A stretch of DNA of 64,000 nt from Alkaliphilus transvaalensis ATCC 700919 (GCF_000621485.1 NZ_JHYF01000014.1:1-64000), one strand, 5' to 3'. Shown: positions 9,751 to 19,281, counted from the first letter of the stretch. Numbers and translations are program-made. The notes: a model not told the origin generated them from the sequence alone.

Positions 9751-10128
9751 ATGGTTCATATTATAGAGCATTATGTGGAAACCTTTGTAATTTATACAAT
9801 ACTGGTTTTAGAGGTAATTGGTATCTTTATTATTGGTTACTCTGGTATAAGAAGCTTTTTCAATTATGTGAAACAAAAACTTAAATTTAATGACACCTGT
9901 ATCAAAATCGAGTTGGCTAAAGGTTTAGCCTTAGGTTTGGAATTTAAACTGGGGGGCGAAGTCTTACGTACCATTTTAGTGCGGACAATAGATGAAATAA
10001 AGGTTTTGGCTGCGATTATCGTATTAAGAATCATCCTTACTTATGTTATTCACTGGGAAATTTCTTCAGAAATTCACCAAGATGAAGAAATTAGGGAAAG
10101 TTTTAGTAAAAAACGTCGGGAACAGTAA
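9751..10128 (+). CDS. DUF1622 family membrane protein
   Basis: A 125-residue protein with an N-terminal membrane segment (about 10-33) and a second near 80-105. It resembles DUF1622: KGLALGLEFKLGGEVLRT near 54-71 and RTIDEIKVLAAIIVLR near 74-89 are characteristic. Function unknown. TTGGAGG precedes the ATG. It lies between YtaF and a metal exporter, both rightward, so a shared role in ion handling is possible but unproven. Confidence 0.8.
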   Translation: MVHIIEHYVETFVIYTILVLEVIGIFIIGYSGIRSFFNYVKQKLKFNDTCIKIELAKGLALGLEFKLGGEVLRTILVRTIDEIKVLAAIIVLRIILTYVIHWEISSEIHQDEEIRESFSKKRREQ

Positions 10129-10230
10129 AATTGTACTTCAAAAAAATATTGTAGCAACTTACCTTTTATGTTAAAATCCTCTTTTATCTGGGTATAATAT
10201 TCAACACTAGATATGGAAGGGGGTTTTTTA

Positions 10231-11550
10231 TTGTTAACAACTATTTTAGAACTAATTATTGATAGTGCAGAGGCGGCATTTCTAGAGGTTGGAGCTTTTG
10301 TGGGAGCTGTCTTGATTATATTCGGTTATTTTAACTATAAGAAGTCGGGAAGTTTTATTTCTTCTATTGGTAACTCAAAAAAATGGCAACCTGTAATCGG
10401 TGCCCTTTTGGGACTAACACCTGGTTGCGGTGGTGCTATATTTGTGATGCCATTATTTTTTAAGAAAGTGGTAACCTTTGGTACTGTCATTGCTACTTTA
10501 GTGGCCACTATGGGGGATTCGGCTTTTGTTATTATCGCCAGTCATCCAAAGCAATTTTTAATTGTAAGTGCACTTTCTTTTGTAGTAGCCATCATTACTG
10601 GTTATATCGTAGATATGACTGGAATTGGTAAGAATATTCTCGACCGTTATAATGAAAGAAAACTCCACAAGGATGAAGTGAGAAAATTACATGATGATGC
10701 AGATCACACGATTCATCAAATGGAATTTAAACAGCTTGGGGATTCTGCTAACCAACAGATTTCCCATATTGGCCACCATGAAGGGGATGAAATTGACCTT
10801 GCACTTCACCACAACCTAAAAGGGCATCAGAGTCAAGATACCTTTGGCTATAAATTTACCCATAATAGTTATTATCTCTATTGGATCTTTATTGCAGTTG
10901 GTCTTGTTTTAGGAGTAATGGATCTATTACAATTTGAAGTAAATGAATTGCCTATTCCTAACCTAGGATTAGTGATTGGTGTAACTGGAACCATCTTCTC
11001 TATTTTAATGATGATTATGGGTAAGAAGTTTTTACAAGACGATACCCATGAAGAAACTGAGTTAAAGCTAATGTCTTTAAAGGAGACGATTATCCACAAT
11101 GCTCAAGACACAGCCTTTGTTATTACTTGGGTATTTGTTGGATTTTTAGCCTATGAGTTAGTAATCTTAGCAATGGGTGGAGGAGATTATGCTGCAGGTG
11201 AACAAATGATTGAAACAGCCTTATTAGCAACTGGTTTTCTATCTATTCTTATTGGTGCAACCATAGGTTTAATTCCTGGTTGTGGACCCCAGATTATCTT
11301 TGTTGCCCTATTTACAAGAGGTCTAGTGCCATTTGCAGCTTTATTTGCTAATGTAATTTCTCAAGATGGTGATGCGTTACTTCCTTTAATTGCAATTGAT
11401 CGACGTTCTGCTTTATGGGCTTCCATCATCACAACTGTACCCGCAATCATATTTGGGTTAATTGTTTATTGGTTTGAGTTAAATACTGGTCTAGGGGATT
11501 TCTTTATTTCTAGTCTAGACTATATTAAAAATATCTTTATTCCAATTTAA
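10231..11550 (+). CDS. Putative manganese/heavy-metal exporter (PF11449 family)
   Basis: A 439-residue membrane protein with about ten segments and duplicated halves, each with a TPGCGG / IPGCGPQ motif (near 63 and 353) containing a membrane-embedded Cys. This fits the 10-TM metal exporter family usually named putative manganese transporter. A cytoplasmic His/Asp-rich loop (about 145-195, with HHEGDE and LHHNLKGH) may bind metal. I start at a TTG, because GGAAGGGGG lies seven bases before it and falls inside the longer ATG frame beginning at 10213. A terminator follows at once. Confidence 0.82.
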   Translation: MLTTILELIIDSAEAAFLEVGAFVGAVLIIFGYFNYKKSGSFISSIGNSKKWQPVIGALLGLTPGCGGAIFVMPLFFKKVVTFGTVIATLVATMGDSAFVIIASHPKQFLIVSALSFVVAIITGYIVDMTGIGKNILDRYNERKLHKDEVRKLHDDADHTIHQMEFKQLGDSANQQISHIGHHEGDEIDLALHHNLKGHQSQDTFGYKFTHNSYYLYWIFIAVGLVLGVMDLLQFEVNELPIPNLGLVIGVTGTIFSILMMIMGKKFLQDDTHEETELKLMSLKETIIHNAQDTAFVITWVFVGFLAYELVILAMGGGDYAAGEQMIETALLATGFLSILIGATIGLIPGCGPQIIFVALFTRGLVPFAALFANVISQDGDALLPLIAIDRRSALWASIITTVPAIIFGLIVYWFELNTGLGDFFISSLDYIKNIFIPI

Positions 11551-11566
11551 AACTTTATTCCTGTTT

Positions 11567-11592
11567 AAAAGGTGCCATTGGCACCTTTTTTT
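11567..11592 (+). terminator. Terminator of the metal exporter gene
   Basis: AAGGTGCC (11569-11576) pairs with GGCACCTT (11580-11587), followed by a seven-base T run. The T run overlaps the stop codon of the convergent gene. Confidence 0.9.
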
Positions 11593-12352
11593 ATTGATAT
11601 ACATATGGATTTGCGGGTTCATCTATTTCCTCTAATTCTTCTACAATAATAATTGGTGTAGCAATTTCTCTCTTTAAAGTTTCATCAAAGTACTGGAAGG
11701 ACTGAAGATTACCCGTTATCCTAACCCAAGTGTTTTCTGGTAATTCATTACCATATTCCCAATGGCTTAGAAGCCCTAAGATTTCGGCATCGGCTGCACA
11801 ACATTGAATGGCTACTCTTGCAATGGCAAACTGATTAACATCGTAATGGTCTTTTCGATAAATGAAACCCTCTACCTCAATTTCTGCTCCATGAAAATAA
11901 CTAAAATTATATATTATATTTGTAAGATTTTCTATGTAAGATTCTGCCCCTAAAGACACTTTACTATTAATTATAGGGATGATGAAATCTTCCTCTTTAT
12001 CTATTGGTGTTTTTTCACTTTCTATTCCTCTATAATTGATTCCCCTCAACTCTATTGAATGATAATCTATCGGTCTATGTTCAGAAAAAAAACCGACGAA
12101 AAGGGTAATTAAAAATATTAAATGGAATAACTTTATTCCTCTTGAGGAGGGGGTTGGTTTTAGTAGTTTAGAAATTTCATTAAAGGCTAATATCACTAAA
12201 ATAATTATTGTAAAATACAATGCAGGTACCATTCTAGGATGAATGTAATACAATATGGTGTTGTCTTTAATTAAACTATATATGAAATAACTAAAAGAAA
12301 TTAATATTACTGTCTGAATTAGCGATGTTATTCTACCCATTAACTTCATCAT
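11591..12352 (-). CDS. TIGR03943 (DUF1980) family protein, permease partner
   Basis: A 253-residue protein with two to three N-terminal membrane segments (about 8-95) and an extracytoplasmic domain resembling the YcgQ/TIGR03943 family. The motif ARVAIQCCAADAEILGL near 178-194 contains the conserved CC pair. The Bacillus homologue is paired with the YcgR permease, as here: the permease gene ends 11 bp upstream. The pair is thought to be involved in metal, possibly zinc, handling; that is from family knowledge, not shown here. Confidence 0.82.
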   Translation of the reverse strand: MMKLMGRITSLIQTVILISFSYFIYSLIKDNTILYYIHPRMVPALYFTIIILVILAFNEISKLLKPTPSSRGIKLFHLIFLITLFVGFFSEHRPIDYHSIELRGINYRGIESEKTPIDKEEDFIIPIINSKVSLGAESYIENLTNIIYNFSYFHGAEIEVEGFIYRKDHYDVNQFAIARVAIQCCAADAEILGLLSHWEYGNELPENTWVRITGNLQSFQYFDETLKREIATPIIIVEELEEIDEPANPYVYQ

Positions 12353-12363
12353 ATACCTCCATA

Positions 12364-13332
12364 CTATATTCCTATGAAATTAATAATATTTGCCATCAAA
12401 AACGTACAGAGTATAATTAATCCTGTAAGCTTCAGAACAAACTTTCCTTTGAAGGTTCCCATCATCATAAGGGTGTTTTTTATATCTAACATTGGTCCCA
12501 TTAATATGAAGCCTAATATTGAGCCTGTGGTAAATTGACCTACAAAGGTTCTTGCTATGAAGGCGTCTGCCTCTGAACATAGGGACAAAATAAAGGCTAA
12601 AGCCATCATGATTATTATTGATAAAATATTACCAGACCCAATATTAAGTAGTAGGCTACGGGGAACATAAACTTGAATTAAGGCCGACATAAAGGCACCT
12701 AAAATTAAAAATTTACCAACATCAAAAAATTCATGACCTGTATGATTGATTACTTCCAACACATGATCTACTCTATTTAACTTATTATGGGAATGACCAA
12801 AATCACTACAACAACCGCAACCGTTGTGATAATGGTTATGGTTATGGTTATGGGTATTATGGTGATAATTTAGCAATTGGTCTCCCTTAGTAGTAATTCC
12901 AATCACATAGGCAATTATTGTTGCTAGGATAAAAGCCATTATTGCCCTAAGTAGAAGATAAACAGTATATCCTCTAAAGGCATAATAAGTAGACAATAAG
13001 ACTATAGGGTTAAGTATGGGTGCTGCCAGCATAAATGAAATAGCAGCATGAAGGGGCATCCCTTTTTTAATTAAACTTCTGGTTATAGGAATAATTGCAC
13101 ATTCACAAACAGGGAAGATAAACCCTAAAAGACTGGCTGTTAAGATAGCTCCTCCCCGATTTTTAGGTATTATTTTATTAATTTTTTCTGGTGTAAGGAA
13201 TACTTGGATAATGGCAGAAATAACTGCCCCAACTATGATAAAGGGCAGGGCCTCTAGTAATATACTTAAAAAAATCGTTTTAAATATATTAAACTGCTCT
13301 GGGTTCATAAATATTAAACTTTCTTGAAACAA
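12364..13332 (-). CDS. DUF318/ArsP_1-type permease with His/Cys-rich loop
   Basis: A 322-residue permease (PF03773 type) with eight or so segments. FPVCECAIIPITRSL near 71-85, AAPILNPIV near 105 and CSEADAFIA near 254 are family motifs. The central loop (about 157-185) carries alternating His/Asn (HNTHNHNHNHYHNG) and then GCGCC, a plausible metal-binding patch. The start is TTG, placed five to six bases after GGAAGGATC. It forms an operon with the TIGR03943 gene downstream. Arsenic or zinc transport is possible; substrate is not resolved. Confidence 0.85.
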   Translation of the reverse strand: MFQESLIFMNPEQFNIFKTIFLSILLEALPFIIVGAVISAIIQVFLTPEKINKIIPKNRGGAILTASLLGFIFPVCECAIIPITRSLIKKGMPLHAAISFMLAAPILNPIVLLSTYYAFRGYTVYLLLRAIMAFILATIIAYVIGITTKGDQLLNYHHNTHNHNHNHYHNGCGCCSDFGHSHNKLNRVDHVLEVINHTGHEFFDVGKFLILGAFMSALIQVYVPRSLLLNIGSGNILSIIIMMALAFILSLCSEADAFIARTFVGQFTTGSILGFILMGPMLDIKNTLMMMGTFKGKFVLKLTGLIILCTFLMANIINFIGI

Positions 13333-13535
13333 AAGATCCTTCCTTTCTATGGATTAAGTAGTATTAAATTAGGATTGAAATATCTACACCCCTTAAATCT
13401 TTAATCGTTTTTGACTACAGAATATTTTCCATATATATGACTTCTAATAATAAATTATACATACCCTAAAGTAGGATTAGTAATTGAGTTTTTTTGATAA
13501 AGGAATGATTTTTTTATTCTTTTAAATGTCTTCAA

Positions 13536-13578
13536 GAAAAAATAGAGGAAGGGACTAAGTCCTTTCCTCTATTTTTTC
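13536..13578 (-). terminator. Bidirectional hairpin ending nhaC
   Basis: AAAAAATAGAGGAAGGGACT pairs with AGTCCTTTCCTCTATTTTTT around 13537-13577, overlapping the last codons of nhaC. Both strands end in a T run. Confidence 0.88.
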
Positions 13579-14946
13579 TATTCCTTTAGATTCTTTTATC
13601 GTTTCGATAAAACCATAAATAACAGTAACGATAGGTAATAATACACATAAAAAAGCATAGGGTAGATATTGTAGTGTCGGTACCCCCAGTATAGATGTAA
13701 TAGCTATGGCATTAACATTCCAGGGAATTAATCCAACTGAAACAACTCCTGAATCGCCTATCGTTCTACCCAATTTTTCTGTAGCTATTTCCCTCTTTAT
13801 ATATTCTTCCCTTAAAAATCTACTGGGTATAATAATTGCTAAACTTTGATTACAGGTGGCTGCCGAAATCATAATACTTAAAGTGGCGGTCTTATAAATT
13901 AGATGCCCTGAATTTTTAATTCCTTTAAGGAAATTTTTCATTAAAGGCTCTAGCATCCCCATAGATTCCATTAAACCATTTAAAGCAGTTGAAGCAGTAA
14001 TGATAATTAGAACATTTTTCATTGATACTAGTCCTCCACCTGATAGCAGTTCTGCTACCTGAATATTTGTGGCAATATATCCCTTTACCATAACCTCCAT
14101 CAGCTCAACTATACCAACATTCTGGCTATATAAGACAAGGACCATGCTACTCATAAGTCCCGTCATTAAACAGTATAGGATTGGTACTTTAAATAGAGCC
14201 AATAATATAATTGCTAATGGTGGAATTAAACTATACCATTGAATTGTAAAATAGCTATTCATTAAATGTTTTATTTCTTCTACCCTTTGATAAACTTCTC
14301 CATTAACGGCATAGGCATTTCCTAGTAGGTAGTAGGCTACTATACAAATGATGCCCACAGGAAGTAATGTTTTTAGCATCTCTTTAATCATATCCATTAA
14401 CTTTGTCTCAGTTACTGCTGCTGTTAGGTTAGCACTACTGGACATAGGTGAGGTACGGTCTCCTATATAGGCACCTGAAATGATGGCTCCTGCAACTGCT
14501 GGTAGAGGTGACCCTATGGCATTTCCAATCTCCATTAGGGGTATTCCTATTGTCGTCATCGTACCAATAGAAGTTCCTAATACCAATGAAATTACAGATG
14601 TGATTAAGAAGGTTGCCAATAGAAAGTTCATTTTTGTAAGATACTGAAATCCTAGAAGCATCATTGCTGGTATTGTTCCACTCTTCATCCAAAGGGCTGA
14701 AAGCATACCGATCAAGCCCATAATCACAAGGACAATCATTGCTTTTTTCACACCAGACTCCATCATTTTTATTAATTCTTTTAAGGTATAACCCCCACGA
14801 TAGCCAACCGATAGGGTCAAGAATAGTCCAAGAATTAGTCCGTAATGGGCTTTTCCAGCCCAAAAGATACCTACTATAATACCTAGCAGTGTAATACTTA
14901 ATATTGTTAGGGTTGTAGTATATTTAATTGTCTTATTTTTCATCAT
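13555..14946 (-). CDS. nhaC: NhaC family Na+/H+ antiporter
   Basis: A 463-residue antiporter with about eleven membrane segments. Recognisable blocks are LGTSIGTMTTIGIP near 122-135, GAIISGAYIGDRTSPMSSSANL near 152-173 (with the DR and SP residues conserved in NhaC) and GDSGVVSVGLIPWN near 396-409. It exchanges cytoplasmic Na+ for H+, or in some relatives malate/lactate, and supports pH and sodium homeostasis, in keeping with an alkaliphilic host. AAAGAAGG precedes a double ATG. It appears monocistronic, with its own terminator. Confidence 0.9.
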   Translation of the reverse strand: MMKNKTIKYTTTLTILSITLLGIIVGIFWAGKAHYGLILGLFLTLSVGYRGGYTLKELIKMMESGVKKAMIVLVIMGLIGMLSALWMKSGTIPAMMLLGFQYLTKMNFLLATFLITSVISLVLGTSIGTMTTIGIPLMEIGNAIGSPLPAVAGAIISGAYIGDRTSPMSSSANLTAAVTETKLMDMIKEMLKTLLPVGIICIVAYYLLGNAYAVNGEVYQRVEEIKHLMNSYFTIQWYSLIPPLAIILLALFKVPILYCLMTGLMSSMVLVLYSQNVGIVELMEVMVKGYIATNIQVAELLSGGGLVSMKNVLIIITASTALNGLMESMGMLEPLMKNFLKGIKNSGHLIYKTATLSIMISAATCNQSLAIIIPSRFLREEYIKREIATEKLGRTIGDSGVVSVGLIPWNVNAIAITSILGVPTLQYLPYAFLCVLLPIVTVIYGFIETIKESKGIEKIEERT

Positions 14947-15007
14947 TAACCTTCTTTCTGTTTTATGACAATTTAGCTGCTTATATTATTTTATCATAGT
15001 AATTGAG

Positions 15008-15107
15008 GAAATTGCACCACTTGAGAAATAGCATTACTAAAAGAATTGCATCACTAGAAAAATTGCATCCTAACGGAATTGCATCCTAGCGGAATTGCAT
15101 CATTAAT
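15008..15107. repeat. Degenerate tandem repeat, about six units of GAATTGCATCnnTAnnn
   Basis: Units start at 15008, 15025, 15043, 15061, 15076 and 15092 and are 15-18 bp long. The last three are nearly identical (AATTGCATCCTAACG-type). A 16-base segment of it (15050-15065) is also present at 3522-3537. Confidence 0.85.
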
Positions 15108-15247
15108 TTAAAATTAGATTAATGCAAAATGAAAACTTCACTGCTTAATCTTCTATGAATAATATAAATGATGTTAGAAACCTACATTCTAATAGTTGGA
15201 TTTTTGTGTTGCTTTTATAAACATTTATAGTTAGTATTCAAATTTAT

Positions 15248-15366
15248 AACAAAGTCTATCTTAAAAAGATCTCAAGTATGACTTTAGATAAAGAAACTAA
15301 GGGACTTACACAATTAAATCCAAATTAAATTGCTTATCTGCTTATATTGAAGCTTATATTGAAACT
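15248..15366 (+). repeat. Dispersed intergenic element, copy A
   Basis: About 105 bp here align with 24979-25083 on the same strand. The outer 10 bases and the following 70-odd bases match with about seven substitutions and one 2-base gap; the 20 bases between them diverge but can form a hairpin in both copies. Copy A ends with a local duplication of CTTATATTGAA. Confidence 0.85.
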
Positions 15367-15576
15367 ATTTACAGAAGTTTTTTTATATAATATCAAAGTA
15401 GATGATTCCTATTGTTATAACAAGGGACTGTCTTGAAATTAAAATTTCGGCTACCTGTTATCCATAATGGCAACTCAACCTCATATTTGATAAGTTATAT
15501 ATAAGTTCATTGTTATGAGATGATTCAATTGCCTCAATCATATTTTAAAAATAATAAGGATATTGATGGAAATATA

Positions 15577-15605
15577 ATGCAACCGATTGCATAATATGCT
15601 ATAAT
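15577..15605 (+). promoter_or_regulatory. Amylase promoter with LacI/cre-type operator
   Basis: The 16-bp palindrome ATGCAACCGATTGCAT (15577-15592) is followed by TATAAT (15600-15605). The operator covers the position where the -35 box would be, so a bound repressor would block polymerase. It matches three other operators in this cluster and also the CcpA cre consensus WTGNAANCGNWNNCW. Confidence 0.8.
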
Positions 15606-15645
15606 GAAGTTAGGCTTTTTACTAACCATGTAAGGGGGAGTTTTT

Positions 15646-16941
15646 ATGGCTAAATCATCACCTATGACTTTACGAAATCATGTTATTTATTCTGTATACG
15701 TAAGAAATCACTGTGGGGTTGGTACCTTCAATGCCTTACTTGATGACCTTCCTAGAATTAAAGACTTAGGGGTAGATATTATATGGCTTATGCCTATTCA
15801 CCCTATCGGTGTTAAAAACAAAAAAGGATCCCTTGGCTGTCCTTATGCAATTCAAAATTATCGAGAAATTAACTCTGAATATGGTGACTTAACCTCCTTT
15901 AAGAAACTAGTGGAATCAATTCACCACTTGGGTATGAAGTGTATGATTGATGTTGTTTTTCATCACACCTCACCTGATTCTGACCTTTATCATAAGCACC
16001 CCGAGTTTTTCTACATGAAAAATGGTAGAGTTGGTAATAAAGTCGGTGACTGGTATGACATTATTGACTTAGATTTTTCTAACATCCAATTATGGCATGA
16101 ACTCATTGATACCCTTAAGTATTGGGTTAGTTTAGGGGTAGATGGTTTTAGATGTGATGTTGCCTCCCTTGTCCCCATTGATTTTTGGCTTATGGCTCGG
16201 GAAGAGGTTGCAAAGATTAAAGAGGATGTTTTATGGCTATCTGAAACAGTTGAACCTCATTTTGTAAGTGATGTACGTCGGGAAGGTTATTATGCTGCTT
16301 CTGACTCTGAGAGCTATCAAGCTTTTGATATAACCTATGATTATGATGGTTTTTTATATTTTAAGAATTACTTAGAGGGTCGCAATACGCTGGAGGATTA
16401 TTTAGAAAAGATAAGACAGCAGGAATATATCTATCCTAATAATTATGCGAAATTACGGTTTATAGAAAACCATGATCAATCTAGAATCAAAACACTAATT
16501 CCTAATGGGGACTTATTAAAAATTTGGACTGCATTTATGTATTTTCAAAAAGGCCCTGTTCTTTTATATGCAGGGCAGGAAGCTCAGGAGATCCATAGAC
16601 CTAGTTTATTTGATCTAGATCCTATAAGTTGGGATAATTTAAATGATGATTTTGTTGATTATCTAAAAAATCTATATAAAATAAAACAGAAAACCATTTT
16701 TGCTAATGGATATTATCATATACATAGAATTGATAAGAAAGGGGTTATTTACGCCACCTATGAGATTAATAATAAGATTCTTGCAGGTATTTTTAATGTA
16801 GAGAATAAAGCAGGCACAATTAAAGTTGAATTGCCCGATGGAAACTACACTAACTTAGTTGATGGTAGCCCCATTATGATTGAAAAGGGTGAGATAGTCC
16901 TTAAAAATAGTGCCATTATTCTTGAGATCGTTTCTGCTTAG
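15646..16941 (+). CDS. Intracellular GH13 alpha-amylase/alpha-glucosidase
   Basis: A 431-residue GH13 enzyme with no signal peptide, so it acts in the cytoplasm on imported dextrins. The (beta/alpha)8 signatures are present: DVVFHH near 104-109, GVDGFRCDVAS near 165-175 (nucleophile Asp), WLSETVEP near 198-205 (acid/base Glu) and FIENHDQSR near 275-283 (stabilising Asp). A short beta domain C follows at about 350-431; there is no CBM34 domain. AAGGGGGAG precedes the ATG. It is single, divergent from nhaC and convergent with the CGTase gene. Exact substrate (maltodextrin or malto-oligosaccharide) is not resolved. Confidence 0.88.
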   Translation: MAKSSPMTLRNHVIYSVYVRNHCGVGTFNALLDDLPRIKDLGVDIIWLMPIHPIGVKNKKGSLGCPYAIQNYREINSEYGDLTSFKKLVESIHHLGMKCMIDVVFHHTSPDSDLYHKHPEFFYMKNGRVGNKVGDWYDIIDLDFSNIQLWHELIDTLKYWVSLGVDGFRCDVASLVPIDFWLMAREEVAKIKEDVLWLSETVEPHFVSDVRREGYYAASDSESYQAFDITYDYDGFLYFKNYLEGRNTLEDYLEKIRQQEYIYPNNYAKLRFIENHDQSRIKTLIPNGDLLKIWTAFMYFQKGPVLLYAGQEAQEIHRPSLFDLDPISWDNLNDDFVDYLKNLYKIKQKTIFANGYYHIHRIDKKGVIYATYEINNKILAGIFNVENKAGTIKVELPDGNYTNLVDGSPIMIEKGEIVLKNSAIILEIVSA

Positions 16942-16950
16942 CATGTTTTT

Positions 16951-16991
16951 AATATAAAAAAGGATTGGGATACCCAATCCTTTTTTATATT
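16951..16991. terminator. Bidirectional terminator between amylase and CGTase genes
   Basis: A perfect palindrome: AATATAAAAAAGGATTGGGA pairs with the complementary strand half ending TTTTTTATATT. It serves both convergent genes and overlaps the CGTase stop. Confidence 0.92.
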
Positions 16992-19281
16992 AATTTCGCC
17001 AATTATAAACTGGTGTATCACTTACTCCTGTAGGACTACTAGATGAGGTAAAACTTCTATTACTACCACTTTCCCAAATTACATTTCCACTTTGATCCTT
17101 TTTAATAAACTTAAATTCAAAGGTTGTACCCCGAGGAATACTTACTGGTAAAAACCATTCAGGATGGTGGGGATTCATCATCGCCTCTGTTGAGAGATCT
17201 GGATTCCAGCTTCCTAGTTCGGGGATGTTACCCACAACGTGAATATTCTCTCCCATATTTGTTTGGGCGTTTACTTTAAAGATTACTTGAACAAGGTCCC
17301 CCGAAAGAACATGGTATCTAAAAGGATTACTTGTATTGCCACCTTTTGTAACTGTGATATTTTGAATTCCTGGCGTTGTATTTGGAACAATTGCCGTTAT
17401 CACTTCGTTGTTATTACTAACCACCTGTGCTTGTGTATTGCCAAATCTAACTGTTACTGCGCCCCCTAGCCCAGTACCGTAAATATAGACTAAGTTACCT
17501 GCTCTACCCATAGTTGATACAACATCCCCTACTCTAGGTATTGTTGTACCTAATGAAGGATTATAGGACCATACATTAACCTGACCACCTGCTAAGGTGA
17601 AACTTCCTATTCTGTTTTGTCCCCCCACATTTGTAACAGACACCGATTTACCAAGTAATAAACCGCCTAGTACATCTTGATATGTACCTGTTGGTAAAGT
17701 CGTATTTAAAGCTGGAACAGTGAAACTCTGGTTTGGCTGTCTATTTACGGCAATAATGACTTGCTTATTATAGAATTGACGCTTAAATACTAATACATCA
17801 TTTGTACTGTATAAAATTTCTGTTGTTCCATAGGCTATTGCTTCATTCTGTTGTCTTAAATCGGATAAGATTTTAATTGTTTTATAAGCAGTGGTATTTG
17901 TATTGAAATCTGTTTCCCGCTGCATAAACACTCTGCCTGCAATGTCACTGGCATCGGCAGCACTTAGGTATTGTTCTGTACCGTAATAAATGTTTGGGGT
18001 TCCCCTTGATGTCATTAATGTAGCTATAGCAGCGTGATAGGGCTTATTATTAGGTTGAATATATCTAAAACGGGTAACATCGTGATTATCGATAAAGGTA
18101 ACTGCTTGATTCTCGTAAATGTAGTCATTACTTGTTTTAATCATCATTTCCCCAAAGGCTGTCATTGTTTCTGAGAAGTTACCAAATGCATTTGTAGCTA
18201 CTCTATAATATTCGAAATCTAAATTATTAACGCCGGTACGGTCTGGGAATGTTCTATATTCATCATATTTAGGGTCTGGTCTACCAATAAAAAATTCGCC
18301 AAAATGGGTAATCGGACCTCCGGGAGCTGAGTCAACTGCATCCTTAAACCCTTGCACGAATGCCGGGTTCATGTGAAGTGTCGCATCGTGTCTTATACCG
18401 TCAATCCCCTTTGACTTCCAAAATAGCGCTGCTTTTTCTAAGTGTTGTACTACAAGTTCATTTTCTTGAGAGAAATCTGCTAAGGACCCTAGTTCCTTAT
18501 GTCTAAATCCAAATCTAGAATTATCATTTCCTCGATCACCTAAACCGTGAAAGAATCCATTAATATCATTATGGGGATCTGCCAATAGATACTCTCTTTT
18601 ACCGTCACCATTATGGTCGTATGTATTACCATTACTATCAAAAATATAGTTACCGTTACTGTCTTTAGCTGGTTCATATAGCCTTCCGTCTTCTGGTTCG
18701 AAGTTTCTTGTAGGATTTTGCCACCTACTTGTATGATTTGCAACAAAATCGATTACCAACTTTATTCCATTACTGTGAAGGGCATCCCTCAAGGCAATGA
18801 AGTCTTGCATTTCGCCAAAGTGCTTGTTTGTTTCAAAGTAGTTTCTTACATGATAGCCGTGAAAGCTTGTCCACCTATCAATTGAGCCATTTGGTTGATA
18901 GTCGTTTATAACGGTGTCACGATTTGAATAGGGGGCTGAAATCCAAACTGCTGTAATTCCCATTCCCTTTAGGTATGGAATTTTATCTATGATTCCCTGC
19001 CAATCGCCCCCTTGATAGAGCTTTAAATCATTTCCTGTTCCATCAAAAAGTGATGGGTCAAAACCTGGGGGGATATTATTGGACAAGTCTCCATCATAGA
19101 AACGATCTGTTAAAATCTGATAAACTGTGTCCTTGGGAGTGATGGGTCCTAACCCTTGATAACCTGTAGATGCTTCTGTTTCACTAGGTTGAAATCCTAT
19201 ACTTGCAATGACAATCACTAAGGTCAGTATAACTAGGCTAACTCTTTTTCTGAATAATCCCTTCTGAATAAAATTACTCAT
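16990..19281 (-). CDS. Secreted cyclomaltodextrin glucanotransferase-like GH13 enzyme
   Basis: A 763-residue exoenzyme with an N-terminal signal peptide (about 1-37), GH13 domains A/B/C, an IPT/TIG domain (about 577-660) and a C-terminal CBM20 starch-binding domain (about 665-763), the full ABCDE layout of CGTases. Catalytic residues: Asp299 (GIRHDA), Glu329 (HFGEF) and Asp401 (DNHD). It should convert starch to cyclodextrins or maltodextrins outside the cell. The residue aligning with the central aromatic Tyr/Phe of CGTases appears to be His261, and a calcium-loop-like DHNGDGKRE insertion lies near 222-230. GAGGAGG precedes the ATG. It is 92 bp after malG, without its own operator, so it is probably the last gene of malEFG. 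Confidence 0.88.
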   Translation of the reverse strand: MSNFIQKGLFRKRVSLVILTLVIVIASIGFQPSETEASTGYQGLGPITPKDTVYQILTDRFYDGDLSNNIPPGFDPSLFDGTGNDLKLYQGGDWQGIIDKIPYLKGMGITAVWISAPYSNRDTVINDYQPNGSIDRWTSFHGYHVRNYFETNKHFGEMQDFIALRDALHSNGIKLVIDFVANHTSRWQNPTRNFEPEDGRLYEPAKDSNGNYIFDSNGNTYDHNGDGKREYLLADPHNDINGFFHGLGDRGNDNSRFGFRHKELGSLADFSQENELVVQHLEKAALFWKSKGIDGIRHDATLHMNPAFVQGFKDAVDSAPGGPITHFGEFFIGRPDPKYDEYRTFPDRTGVNNLDFEYYRVATNAFGNFSETMTAFGEMMIKTSNDYIYENQAVTFIDNHDVTRFRYIQPNNKPYHAAIATLMTSRGTPNIYYGTEQYLSAADASDIAGRVFMQRETDFNTNTTAYKTIKILSDLRQQNEAIAYGTTEILYSTNDVLVFKRQFYNKQVIIAVNRQPNQSFTVPALNTTLPTGTYQDVLGGLLLGKSVSVTNVGGQNRIGSFTLAGGQVNVWSYNPSLGTTIPRVGDVVSTMGRAGNLVYIYGTGLGGAVTVRFGNTQAQVVSNNNEVITAIVPNTTPGIQNITVTKGGNTSNPFRYHVLSGDLVQVIFKVNAQTNMGENIHVVGNIPELGSWNPDLSTEAMMNPHHPEWFLPVSIPRGTTFEFKFIKKDQSGNVIWESGSNRSFTSSSSPTGVSDTPVYNWRN

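Larger units (their letters stand above)
14947..15576. other. Spacer between nhaC and the amylase gene
   Basis: No gene is supported. It contains a six-unit degenerate tandem repeat (15008-15107), copy A of a dispersed element (15248-15366) and AT-rich sequence. The nhaC promoter must lie near 14950-15010 but no confident -35/-10 pair was found. Confidence 0.5.
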
